Source of the DNA: Paracoccus sp. (in: a-proteobacteria)
Lineage (GTDB): Bacteria > Pseudomonadota > Alphaproteobacteria > Rhodobacterales > Rhodobacteraceae
DNA length: 50,286 nt
Assembly (NCBI RefSeq): GCF_030536915.1
Contig: NZ_JAUNPC010000008.1
Location: 1 to 50,286 of the forward strand
Direction: 5' to 3'
Part shown: positions 35,065 through 42,624 of the stretch, one piece after another
How the letters are laid out: each line of letters starts with the position of its first letter
How positions within the stretch are numbered: the first letter of the stretch is position 1
Notes under the pieces: generated by a model
Databases searched by the model: none
Told to the model about the DNA's origin: nothing
The model's input: the letters and a program-made list of their open reading frames with translations, nothing else
Translations under genes and position numbers: made by a program

Positions 35065-36561
35065 TCATTTCTTGCCGAACAGCCCCGAAAGCCCGCCGGG
35101 CAGGTTCATCCCGCCAAGCTGGCCGCCCAAGCCCTTCTGGTCCTGCAGCATCCGCGTCGCCTCGGCCATCTTCGCGGGATCGACGTCGCCCAGATCGGGC
35201 AACCCGCCGCCCTTGCCGGACATGGCGCGCATGGCCTGCTTCATCATCGCGCCCTTGCCCATCTTGCTGACCTTCTTCATCGTGTCGGCCATCTGACGCT
35301 GCATCTTCAGCAGCTTGTTCAGTTCCGCCACCTCCATCCCCGCGCCCGCGGCGATCCGCTTCTTGCGGCTGGCCTGCAGAAGCTCGGGGTTGGCGCGTTC
35401 CTTCCTGGTCATCGAATTGATCAGCGCGACCTGGCGGCGGATCATCCTGTCGTCGATGCCCGCGGATTCGGCCTGCTTGGCCATCTTCCCCATGCCCGGC
35501 ATCATGCCCATGATGGACTGCATCCCGCCCATCTTCTGCATCTGCTCAAGCTGGTTCCTCAGGTCGTTCATGTTGAACAACCCCTTGGCAAAGCGCTTCA
35601 TCATGCGCTCGGCCTGCTCGACCTCAAGCACCTGCTGGGCCTTTTCGACCAGCGCCACGATGTCGCCCATGCCGAGGATGCGGCCCGCGACCCGTTCCGC
35701 GTCGAAGCTTTCCAGCGCGTCCATCTTTTCGCCGACGCCGACGAAGCGGATGGGCTTGCCGGTGATCTGGCGCATCGACAGCGCAGCACCGCCGCGCCCG
35801 TCGCCGTCCATCCGGGTCAGGACCACGCCCGAGACGCCGAGCTTGGCGTCGAACTCGGTCGCGACGTTCACGGCGTCCTGGCCGGTCAGGCCGTCGACGA
35901 CCAGCAGCGTCTCGCGCGGGTTCGCCACGTCGCGGACGGCCTGCACCTCGTCCATCAGCACGTCGTCGATGTGCAGACGGCCCGCGGTGTCGAGCATGTA
36001 GACGTCATAGCCGCCCAGCGTCGCCTGCTGCTTGGCGCGACGGGCGATCTGGACCGCGTTCTCGCCCTTGACGATCGGCAGGGTATCGACGCCGACCTGC
36101 TGGCCGAGGATCGCAAGCTGCTCCATCGCCGCAGGACGGTTGGTGTCGAGCGAGGCCATCAGGACGCGCTTCTTCTCGCGGTCCTTGAGGCGCTTGGCCA
36201 GCTTCGCGGTGGTGGTGGTCTTGCCGGAACCCTGAAGGCCGACCATCAGGATCGGCGCGGGTGGCGTGTCGATCTTGAGCGTCTCGGGCGCGTCCTCGCC
36301 CTGCAGGGTGCGGATCAGCTCGTCATGGACGATCTTGACGACCTGCTGACCCGGCGAAACCGACTTGGTGACAGCCGCGCCCGTGGCCTTCTGCGTGACG
36401 GCGCGGACGAAGCTGCGGACGACCGGCAGCGACACGTCGGCGTCCAGCAGCGCCTGGCGCACCTCGCGCATGGCGGCGGTGACGTCATCCTCGGTCAGCG
36501 CGCCCTGCCTGGTCAGGCGGTCGAAGACTCCGCCGAGGCGGTCTGACAGGCTTTCGAACAT
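35065..36561 (-). CDS. ffh: Signal recognition particle GTPase Ffh
   Basis: Ffh binds signal sequences and the 4.5S RNA and docks ribosomes at FtsY for co-translational membrane insertion. The 498-residue protein has the N domain, the G domain with GLQGSGKTTTTAKLA (G1), DTAGRLHIDD (G3) and TRMDGDGRGGAAL (G4 region), and a methionine-rich M domain (about 300-440: MMKRFAKGLFNMNDLRNQLEQM, MGMMPGMGKMAK). The glycine-rich C-terminus ends NLPGGLSGLFGKK. The start at 36561 (MFESLSDRLGG) is canonical; the upstream open frame covers a structured leader. No 4.5S RNA gene was found beside it. Confidence 0.97.
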   Translation of the reverse strand: MFESLSDRLGGVFDRLTRQGALTEDDVTAAMREVRQALLDADVSLPVVRSFVRAVTQKATGAAVTKSVSPGQQVVKIVHDELIRTLQGEDAPETLKIDTPPAPILMVGLQGSGKTTTTAKLAKRLKDREKKRVLMASLDTNRPAAMEQLAILGQQVGVDTLPIVKGENAVQIARRAKQQATLGGYDVYMLDTAGRLHIDDVLMDEVQAVRDVANPRETLLVVDGLTGQDAVNVATEFDAKLGVSGVVLTRMDGDGRGGAALSMRQITGKPIRFVGVGEKMDALESFDAERVAGRILGMGDIVALVEKAQQVLEVEQAERMMKRFAKGLFNMNDLRNQLEQMQKMGGMQSIMGMMPGMGKMAKQAESAGIDDRMIRRQVALINSMTRKERANPELLQASRKKRIAAGAGMEVAELNKLLKMQRQMADTMKKVSKMGKGAMMKQAMRAMSGKGGGLPDLGDVDPAKMAEATRMLQDQKGLGGQLGGMNLPGGLSGLFGKK

Positions 36562-36629
36562 CGGCGGCCTCCGTGGCAGCGGCGAAAACAGGACAGCCCC
36601 CGTGGGCGCAACGCGCTGACGGAGGTCGA

Positions 36630-36669
36630 TCCCCGCGCAAGATCGGGGACCGGAAGGCAGACCTTCCGG
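36630..36669 (-). promoter_or_regulatory. Two abutting hairpins in the ffh leader region
   Basis: TCCCCG (36630-36635) pairs with CGGGGA (36644-36649), and directly next to it CCGGAAGG (36650-36657) pairs with CCTTCCGG (36662-36669) around a 4-base loop. Both stems are perfect and share a border with no spacer. They lie 69-108 bases upstream of the ffh ATG. No T tract follows on either strand, so simple termination is unlikely. Confidence 0.5.
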
Positions 36670-36780
36670 GTGTGGAATCCCGTTACGCCAGACACGCGCC
36701 CGAGTCAACCGCCGGGCCGGAAAGCCGACCGGCAGCACCTTGCCGATGCGGCGCTTCCTCGTGCGACAGAATCATGACAG

Positions 36781-36815
36781 TCTGTTAACGATAAAATGTT
36801 TGTTCTGTTAACGAT
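36781..36815. promoter_or_regulatory. Direct repeat TCTGTTAACGAT around the start of the membrane-protein gene
   Basis: Identical 12-mers occur at 36781-36792 and 36804-36815, 23 bases apart (about two helical turns). TTAACGAT resembles, but does not equal, the CtrA half-site TTAACCAT known in alphaproteobacteria. The second copy lies inside the first codons of the longest frame, which suggests that the real start may be the later ATG at 36814 or 36832. Confidence 0.45.
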
Positions 36816-37533
36816 GGGATCGGGTTTGCACATGGCGTGGCCGAATGTGACTGTGAATGGCGCCGCGGCTTGGGGGGCCGGTTCGTCACGGCTCCATGCG
36901 CCCCTGCTGACGGCGGCCTATGGGGTCTGGGCGGTGCTTCTGTGCCTGCACCTGCTGCAGACGCTGTCCGGTCCCTGGCCCGCGCCCCTGCCCCGCCTTC
37001 TGGACCCGAACGAGGAAAGCAGCCTTTACACCTGGTTCTCGGTGCTGGCGCTGGGGGTGGCGGGGCTGCTGATGCTGGACCTCGGGCAGCGCAGCCCGCC
37101 TTCGGAACGCATCCTGCGCTGGGGCTGGATCGGCGTCGGGCTGGCGGTGCTGGCGGTGTCGGCCGACGAGCTGCTGATGATCCACGAGGCCATCGCCGTG
37201 CGGCTGCATGACCATTTCCAATGGGGCGGTTTTCTCAGGTTCGCCTGGGTGGTACCGGCGCTGGCGGTGGTCGGCCTGGGCGGGTTGCTGGTGCTGCCGT
37301 TCCTTGGACGGCTGCCCGCATCGACCCGCCGGTGGATGATCGCCGCAGGCCTCGTCTTTGTCGCGGGCGCGGTCGGGATCGAGATGATCGGCGGCAAGCT
37401 GTGGGACGAAGGGCTTGAGGACAGCATCTTCTACGCGCTGGTCAGCGGCACCGAGGAGGCGCTGGAGGGTCTGGGCGTCCTGATCCTGCTGGGCGGGATT
37501 CTGCGATACCGGCAGATCACCGGGGGCTCCTGA
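36796..37533 (+). CDS. Polytopic membrane protein of unknown function
   Basis: This 245-residue protein has about six membrane helices. Two polar motifs lie inside or next to helices: SADELLMIHE (about residues 115-124) and GTEEALEGLGV (about 219-229). I have seen this Asp-Glu...His-Glu plus Glu-Glu...Glu pattern in other unannotated bacterial membrane proteins, but I know no function. The clustered acids and histidines could bind a metal or carry protons, which is speculation. No ribosome-binding site is evident for any of the candidate starts at 36796, 36814 or 36832. It is divergent from ffh. Confidence 0.75.
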   Translation: MFVLLTMGSGLHMAWPNVTVNGAAAWGAGSSRLHAPLLTAAYGVWAVLLCLHLLQTLSGPWPAPLPRLLDPNEESSLYTWFSVLALGVAGLLMLDLGQRSPPSERILRWGWIGVGLAVLAVSADELLMIHEAIAVRLHDHFQWGGFLRFAWVVPALAVVGLGGLLVLPFLGRLPASTRRWMIAAGLVFVAGAVGIEMIGGKLWDEGLEDSIFYALVSGTEEALEGLGVLILLGGILRYRQITGGS

Positions 37534-37595
37534 CCCGCGGCTTTTGCCCACAGGGGCGGTCATGGTAAGCCCGGACGAACATCAAGGGACCGACC

Positions 37596-38177
37596 ATGAC
37601 CCAGCCCATCAGCCGCTTCGACATCCCCAACCTGCGCAGCCTGCCGCCCGACATCCAGGAGATGATCCGCGCCGTGCAGGAAAAGTCGGGCTTCGTGCCC
37701 AACATCTTCCTGGCGCTGGCCCATCGCCCGGCCGAGTTCCGCGCCTTCTTCGCCTATCACGACGCGCTGATGGAAAAGGACGAGGGGCTGTCCAAGGCCG
37801 AGCGCGAGATGATCGTGGTCGCCACCTCGGGCCTGAACCGCTGCCAGTATTGCGTGGTGGCCCACGGGGCGATCCTGCGCATCCGGGCGAAGGACCCGCT
37901 GATCGCGGACAAGGTGGCGATCAACTGGCGCAAGGCGGGCCTGAGCGAGCGGCATTACGCCATGCTGTATTATGCCGAGCTGGTGGCGACGGATGCCGAC
38001 AACATCACCCAGGACGATTACGAGGACATGATCGACGCGGGCTTCACCCCCGACGAGATCTGGGACATCGGCGCGATCGCGGCCTTCTTCGGGATGTCGA
38101 ACCGGCTGGTGAACATGGCCGACATCCCGCCGAACGACGAGTTCTTCCTGCTAGGAAGGGTGCCGAAAAATGCGTGA
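37596..38177 (+). CDS. AhpD/carboxymuconolactone-decarboxylase-family peroxidase-related protein
   Basis: This 193-residue all-helical protein has the redox-active pair in NRCQYCVVAHGAILR (C83 and C86 with the following histidine), the AhpD-type CxxC...H core. SGFVPNIFLALAHRPAEFRAFFAYHDALM in the N-terminal half is typical of the uncharacterised peroxidase-related subgroup. Such proteins reduce peroxides or act in thiol relays. The ATG at 37596 has a weak GGGACCGACC upstream. Its last 8 bases overlap the start of the HNH-nuclease gene. Confidence 0.88.
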   Translation: MTQPISRFDIPNLRSLPPDIQEMIRAVQEKSGFVPNIFLALAHRPAEFRAFFAYHDALMEKDEGLSKAEREMIVVATSGLNRCQYCVVAHGAILRIRAKDPLIADKVAINWRKAGLSERHYAMLYYAELVATDADNITQDDYEDMIDAGFTPDEIWDIGAIAAFFGMSNRLVNMADIPPNDEFFLLGRVPKNA

Positions 38178-38820
38178 AAAAGCTTTTGCTGCATACCTGA
38201 GGTCGGACCCGTCCATCAAGGAAAGCACAGTCCGCACTTATCTCAGCGATCTGCGACGCATCGAAACCTGCTATAAAGAGCGCTATGGGGAGGTAACCAC
38301 ACTTTATAACTTGGATCGACTTGAGGAAGTTGAACGCTCTCTGCGCTTAGATCCTTCGGCACCTGATCCTCTTCCAGTTACGGAAAAGCGATCGAGCATC
38401 CCCGTTTATGCGACGGTGATAAAGAAGTACCGCAACTTTCTGATACAGAGGTTCATGGTCAGCGATGCAGACGCACCTGCGGAAGTTCAGGAGATCCCCA
38501 AGGCGCCTGCCTACGCCGAAGGCGTTGAAGGCATCTTGCGCGAAGCGCGCTATCTCACACGCTCTCGCAACCGTGCCCTGGTCAATGCTGCTCGAACAAG
38601 GGATGGCTGCCGCTGCCAAGCATGTGGCTATCTAAATTTCATCGACAACCGCTATATTATCGAGGTGCACCACCTGAACCCGCTGGGTGCCGCTGAAACC
38701 GTGGTTGTCACACGCTTGGAAGACCTTGTCTGTCTCTGCCCCAATTGTCACCGCAGCGCACATACCAAGCGAGCGGCGCCCCTGACATTAGCCGAACTGC
38801 GCGACTTGGCTGCAGCGTAA
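38170..38820 (+). CDS. HNH endonuclease with recombinase-like N-terminal region
   Basis: This 216-residue protein has a C-terminal McrA-type HNH domain: zinc pair C149/C152, EVHHLNPLG with H167/H168, then CLCPNCHRSAH giving C190/C193, N192 and H194/H198. It probably cuts DNA. The N-terminal 35 residues (AAYLRSDPSIKESTVRTYLSDLRRIE) resemble the helical core-binding segment of tyrosine recombinases, but no recombinase catalytic domain follows. Base composition is much lower than in neighbours, near 50% G+C in the stretch 38221-38280 that I counted, and AT-rich codons are common. It overlaps the upstream gene's last 8 bases. Acquisition by transfer is likely; no methylase or phage genes flank it. 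Confidence 0.85.
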   Translation: MREKAFAAYLRSDPSIKESTVRTYLSDLRRIETCYKERYGEVTTLYNLDRLEEVERSLRLDPSAPDPLPVTEKRSSIPVYATVIKKYRNFLIQRFMVSDADAPAEVQEIPKAPAYAEGVEGILREARYLTRSRNRALVNAARTRDGCRCQACGYLNFIDNRYIIEVHHLNPLGAAETVVVTRLEDLVCLCPNCHRSAHTKRAAPLTLAELRDLAAA

Positions 38821-38864
38821 ACCACGCAAGGTTTCGGCAGATAATACCATATTACAACTGAAGC

Positions 38865-39641
38865 CTATACCTTCAGCGCCAGCCCCCGTGCCGCCGCGTC
38901 GCGGATCGCGGCGGCATAGGTGATGACGTCGATGGCGGTCGCGACGAAGCGGGCGCCGTCGGCCACGGCGTTCCGGGCATTCGCCTCGTCGGTCCAGAGG
39001 ATGCCCGCGGCCTTGCCCGAGGCGGCGATCGCCCGGATCGCGGCGCGGACCGCCTGCTGCACCTGCGCGTGGTCCAGCTCGCCCGGAAAGCCCATGTCGG
39101 CGGCAAGGTCCGAGGGGCCGATGAAGACGCCGTCCACGCCCTCGACCGCCAAGATCCCGTCCAGGGCGGCCAGGCCCGCGCGGGTTTCGACCTGCAGGCC
39201 CAGCCAGATCCGCGCGTCCGCGGTGGCAAGGTAGTCGGGGATCGCCGAAAAGCCCGAGGCCCGCGCCAGCGCCGCCCCCACCCCGCGGTTGCCGTTCGGC
39301 GCATAGCGGGTGGCGCGGACCAGTTGCACGGCCTGTGCCGCGCTTTCGACCATCGGGATCAGCAGGGACTGCGCGCCGATGTCCAGCGCCTGCTTGATCG
39401 CCCAGGTTTCTCCCATCGGCAGGCGGACCACGGGGGCGCTGCCCGATGCCTCGACCACCCGCAGTTGCGCAAGGATCGAGCGGAGGTCGTTCGGCGCATG
39501 TTCCCCGTCGATCAGCAGCCAGTCGAAGCCAGCGGTTGCCGTGATCTCGGCGGCATAGGCGTCGGCCAGCCCGACCCAGGCGCCGATCAGGGTCTCTCCG
39601 GCCGCAAGGCGGGATTTGAAGCGGTTCTCGGGGGCGGGCAT
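38865..39641 (-). CDS. HpcH/HpaI-family class II aldolase
   Basis: This 258-residue TIM-barrel enzyme belongs to the 2-keto-3-deoxy acid aldolases (HpaI, RhmA, GarL), which cleave or condense 2-oxo acids with a divalent metal. Key stretches are LIDGEHAPND (catalytic histidine), PVVRLPMGE (arginine), LQVETRAGLAALD (metal glutamate) and FIGPSDLAADMG (metal aspartate). The ATG at 39641 (MPAPENRFKSRLAAGETLIGAWVGL) is chosen; a longer frame upstream is not family-like. No homoprotocatechuate or sugar-acid genes are adjacent, so the natural substrate cannot be named. Confidence 0.9.
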   Translation of the reverse strand: MPAPENRFKSRLAAGETLIGAWVGLADAYAAEITATAGFDWLLIDGEHAPNDLRSILAQLRVVEASGSAPVVRLPMGETWAIKQALDIGAQSLLIPMVESAAQAVQLVRATRYAPNGNRGVGAALARASGFSAIPDYLATADARIWLGLQVETRAGLAALDGILAVEGVDGVFIGPSDLAADMGFPGELDHAQVQQAVRAAIRAIAASGKAAGILWTDEANARNAVADGARFVATAIDVITYAAAIRDAAARGLALKV

Positions 39642-39783
39642 GGGCAGGCTCCGGTCTGTGCGGGGGCAGAGTGGGGAAGGCGCGGCGCTTGTGCAAGCGG
39701 GTGGCCGGGGCGGCCGGGCGGCGCCGGGTTCACGCGCAAGTGATGGCAACAAATGTAAGCGCGCAGAGTTGGTCGGGCACTAT

Positions 39784-39801
39784 CCTGTAACACCTGTAAC
39801 A
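39784..39801. repeat. Tandem CCTGTAACA pair upstream of the fasciclin gene
   Basis: CCTGTAACA at 39784-39792 is repeated without spacer at 39793-39801, 23 bases before the fasciclin ATG and just upstream of the AGGAGA ribosome-binding site. It could be an operator or a chance duplication. Confidence 0.4.
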
Positions 39802-39823
39802 ATCTATCTCAGGAGACAGCCCG

Positions 39824-40348
39824 ATGACCTTCGCAAGAACTTCCGCCGCTGCCGCCCTTTTCGCACTTGGCGCGGGCGCGGCCTTTGCCCAGACCGCCCC
39901 GGCGACCGTTGTCGATGTCGCGGTGGGGTCGCCCGACCACACCACGCTGGTGCAGGCCGTGACCGCCGCGGGCTTGGCCGAGACGCTGCAGGGCGCCGGT
40001 CCCTTCACCGTCTTCGCGCCGACGAACGCGGCTTTCGCGGCGCTGCCGGCGGGGGCGCTGGATGACCTGCTGAAGCCCGAGAACAAGGACCAGTTGGTTG
40101 CCGTGCTGGGCTGCCACGTGGTCGAGGCCAAGGCGATGGCCGCCGACGTGGCGCAGATGATCGCCGACGGGAATGGCACGGCCACGATCCCGGCGATGGG
40201 CGGCTGCAGCCTGACGGCCACGGAATCGGGCGGCACCGTGACGATCGCCAGCCCCGGCGGCACTTCGGCCACCGTGGCGACGGCCGACCTCGAGGCCGGG
40301 AACGGCGTCGTCCATGTCATCGACGGGGTGCTGCTGCCGGCCTCGTGA
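39824..40348 (+). CDS. Secreted fasciclin (FAS1) domain protein
   Basis: This 174-residue protein has a signal peptide (cleavage near FAQ, residue 22) and a single FAS1 domain. The domain shows the H1 box GPFTVFAPTNAAFAALP and the H2-like NGVVHVIDGVLLPAS. FAS1 proteins act in adhesion or bind small ligands at the cell surface. Two cysteines in the mature part (LGCHVVEA and GGCSLTA) could form a disulfide. AGGAGA lies 10 bases before the ATG, and a strong terminator follows. Confidence 0.9.
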   Translation: MTFARTSAAAALFALGAGAAFAQTAPATVVDVAVGSPDHTTLVQAVTAAGLAETLQGAGPFTVFAPTNAAFAALPAGALDDLLKPENKDQLVAVLGCHVVEAKAMAADVAQMIADGNGTATIPAMGGCSLTATESGGTVTIASPGGTSATVATADLEAGNGVVHVIDGVLLPAS

Positions 40349-40392
40349 CCGGAACTTCCGCTGTCCGGGAAGCCTGCCGACCCGGCAACTTG

Positions 40393-40420
40393 GGGGGCGC
40401 GTGTTGCGCCCCCTTTTTTT
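40393..40420 (+). terminator. Terminator of the fasciclin gene
   Basis: GGGGGCGC (40393-40400) pairs with GCGCCCCC (40406-40413) around GTGTT and is followed by seven T residues. It is the most classical terminator in the window and also separates the convergent ecm gene. Confidence 0.9.
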
Positions 40421-40428
40421 CATGGCGG

Positions 40429-42387
40429 TCAGGCCGCCTGCGCGGCGGGGTCCACCAGCGCGACCAGGTCCATCATGATCCGGTTCAGCTCGAAATCCTT
40501 GGGGGTGTAGACGCGGGTCACGCCCATCTCGGCCAGCCGCCTGGCGTCGTCGTCGGGGATGATGCCGCCGACGATCACCGGGACGTGGCTTAGGCCCGCC
40601 GCCCGCATCCGGTCCATCACGTCGCGGACCAGCGGCAGATGGCTGCCCGACAGGATCGAGAGGCCGACGACATGGGCGTCCTGCTCGCGCGCCGCGGCCA
40701 CGATCTGTTCCGGCGTCAGGCGGATGCCGTCATAGGTAATGTCGATGCCGCAATCGCGGGCGCGGAAGGCGATCTGCTCGGCCCCGTTGGAATGGCCGTC
40801 GAGGCCGGGCTTGCCCACCACGAACTTCATCCGGCGTCCGAGGCGGGTGCTGACGGCGTCCACCGCCTCGCGGATCGGCTCCAGCCCCTCGGTGCGGTTC
40901 GAGGGGTTCGGGGAGACGCCTGTCGGGCCGCGGTATTCGCCATGGACCTGCCGCATGACGCCCGCCCATTCGCCGGTCGTGGCCCCTGCCTTGGCGGCGG
41001 CGATCGAGGCGGGCATGATGTTGCGCCCCTCCTGCGCGTCAGCGCGCAGGCGCGTGAGCGCCGCCTCGACGGCCGCGTTGTCGCGGGTCTGGCGCCACTG
41101 GTTCAGGCGGGCGATCTGGTCCTGTTCCACCGCCGGATCGACGACCATGATGCCGCCGTCGCCTGCGGTCAGCGGCGACGGCTCGCCCTGCTGCCAGCGG
41201 TTCACGCCGACGACGACCGTCTCGCCGTCCTCGACCCGGTTCAGCCGGGCGGCGTTCGATTCGACCAGCCGCGACTTCATGTAGTCGATGGCGGCGATTG
41301 CGCCGCCCATCTCGTCCAGCAGCTTCAGTTCCGCCCGCGCGCCGTCCTTGAGTTCCTCGACCTTGGCCGCGACGGCCGGGTTGCCGTCAAAGAGGTCGCC
41401 GTATTCCAGCAGGTCGGTTTCATAGGCCATGATCTGCTGCATCCGCAGTGACCACTGCTGGTCCCAGGGGCGCGGCAGTCCCAGCGCCTCGTTCCACGCC
41501 GGAAGCTGGACCGCGCGGGCGCGGGCGTTCTTGGACAGCGTCACCGCCAACATCTCGATCAGGATGCGGTAGACGTTGTTTTCCGGCTGCTGTTCCGTCA
41601 GGCCCAGCGAGTTCACCTGCACGCCATAGCGGAAGCGGCGGTATTTCTCGTCCTCGATGCCGTAGCGGTCGCGGCAGATCTCGTCCCACAACTCGGTGAA
41701 GGCACGCATCTTGCAGAGTTCGGTGACGAAGCGGATGCCTGCGTTCACGAAGAAGCTGATGCGCCCGACCATGGCCGGGAAGTCCTCGGGCGCGACCTTG
41801 CCTTTCAGATCGTCCAGCACCGCAATGCCCGTCGCCAGTGCATAGGCGAGTTCCTGTTCCGGCGTCGCCCCCGCTTCCTGCAGGTGATAGGAACAGACGT
41901 TCATCGGGTTCCACTTGGGCAGGTGCCGCGCCGTGTAGGCCGCAACGTCCGTGATCATCCGCAGGCTGGGCTTCGGCGGGCAGATATAGGTGCCGCGCGA
42001 CAGGTATTCCTTGATGATGTCGTTCTGGACGGTCCCCTGAAGCCTGGACACGTCCGCCCCCTGCTCCTCGGCGACCGCGACATAAAGCGACAGCAGCCAG
42101 GGCGCGGTGGCGTTGATCGTCATCGAGGTGTTCATCTGTTCCAGCGGGATGGCGTCGAACAGCGCCCGCATGTCGCCCAGGTGGCCGACGGGGACGCCGA
42201 CCTTGCCGACCTCTCCCCGCGCCAGGACGTGGTCGCTGTCATAGCCCGTCTGGGTGGGCAGGTCGAAGGCCACGCTGAGGCCGGTCTGCCCCTTGGACAG
42301 GTTGGTGCGGTAAAGCTCGTTCGACTTGGCGGCGGTGGAATGGCCGGCATAGGTGCGGAACAGCCAAGGTTTGTCCTTCTGGGCCAT
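40429..42387 (-). CDS. ecm: Ethylmalonyl-CoA mutase (MeaA-type, B12-dependent)
   Basis: This 652-residue single-chain mutase converts (2R)-ethylmalonyl-CoA to methylsuccinyl-CoA in the ethylmalonyl-CoA pathway for acetyl-CoA assimilation. The N-terminal substrate barrel has LSVAFDLPTQTGYDSDHVLARGEVGKVGV and NTSMTINATAPWLLSLYVAVAEEQG. The C-terminal B12 domain has KPGLDGHSNGAEQIA (the DxHxxG box) and LSILSGSHLPLV. The protein is called MeaA in older annotation; the size and the neighbour separate it from methylmalonyl-CoA mutase. The ATG at 42387 (MAQKDKPWLFRTYAGHS) has AAAGGGG upstream; a TTG at 42405 is less likely. It is divergent from ccr, the preceding step of the same pathway. Confidence 0.93.
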   Translation of the reverse strand: MAQKDKPWLFRTYAGHSTAAKSNELYRTNLSKGQTGLSVAFDLPTQTGYDSDHVLARGEVGKVGVPVGHLGDMRALFDAIPLEQMNTSMTINATAPWLLSLYVAVAEEQGADVSRLQGTVQNDIIKEYLSRGTYICPPKPSLRMITDVAAYTARHLPKWNPMNVCSYHLQEAGATPEQELAYALATGIAVLDDLKGKVAPEDFPAMVGRISFFVNAGIRFVTELCKMRAFTELWDEICRDRYGIEDEKYRRFRYGVQVNSLGLTEQQPENNVYRILIEMLAVTLSKNARARAVQLPAWNEALGLPRPWDQQWSLRMQQIMAYETDLLEYGDLFDGNPAVAAKVEELKDGARAELKLLDEMGGAIAAIDYMKSRLVESNAARLNRVEDGETVVVGVNRWQQGEPSPLTAGDGGIMVVDPAVEQDQIARLNQWRQTRDNAAVEAALTRLRADAQEGRNIMPASIAAAKAGATTGEWAGVMRQVHGEYRGPTGVSPNPSNRTEGLEPIREAVDAVSTRLGRRMKFVVGKPGLDGHSNGAEQIAFRARDCGIDITYDGIRLTPEQIVAAAREQDAHVVGLSILSGSHLPLVRDVMDRMRAAGLSHVPVIVGGIIPDDDARRLAEMGVTRVYTPKDFELNRIMMDLVALVDPAAQAA

Positions 42388-42490
42388 GCGGCGCCCCTTT
42401 CGCAAGAATCTGTCGCTTGGGCCGAGTTAAGGGACAGGATGCTGCGCCGTCAACTCGCCGCAGTGCGGCACAACGGCAACGCGGCGCTTG

Positions 42491-42556
42491 TAACATTGTT
42501 TCGTGCCTTCGACATATTGTTGCGTCCGGTTTTGCGCACATATTGCAATGTTGCGC
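42491..42556. promoter_or_regulatory. Repeated ACAT(A)TTG / TTGCG motifs in the ecm-ccr divergent promoter
   Basis: ACATATTG occurs at 42512-42519 and 42538-42545, with a related AACATTGTT at 42492-42500. Each full copy is followed by TTGCG (42520-42524, 42551-42555), and TTTTGCGC lies between them. The region is AT-richer than its surroundings and lies 69-133 bases upstream of ccr. A shared operator for the two pathway genes is plausible; ScfR/RamB/PccR-type regulators of this metabolism would be the first candidates, by inference only. Confidence 0.45.
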
Positions 42557-42624
42557 GGTGCCGCATAGCACTCGACTCATGAGCCACGGCTTCTGCGCTG
42601 CGGCATGAACGCAAGGAGATCATC

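Noticed and set aside
36630..36669. 4.5S SRP RNA next to ffh
   Set aside because: The CCGGAAGG string recalls the conserved tip, but the flanking CAGG / AGCAGCC bases and the long helix are missing; the stem is a simple perfect hairpin.
36796..38820. Defence island around the HNH nuclease
   Set aside because: Neighbours are an unknown membrane protein, an AhpD-like protein and an aldolase; no methylase, helicase, toxin or integrase is present, so a multi-gene system is not supported.
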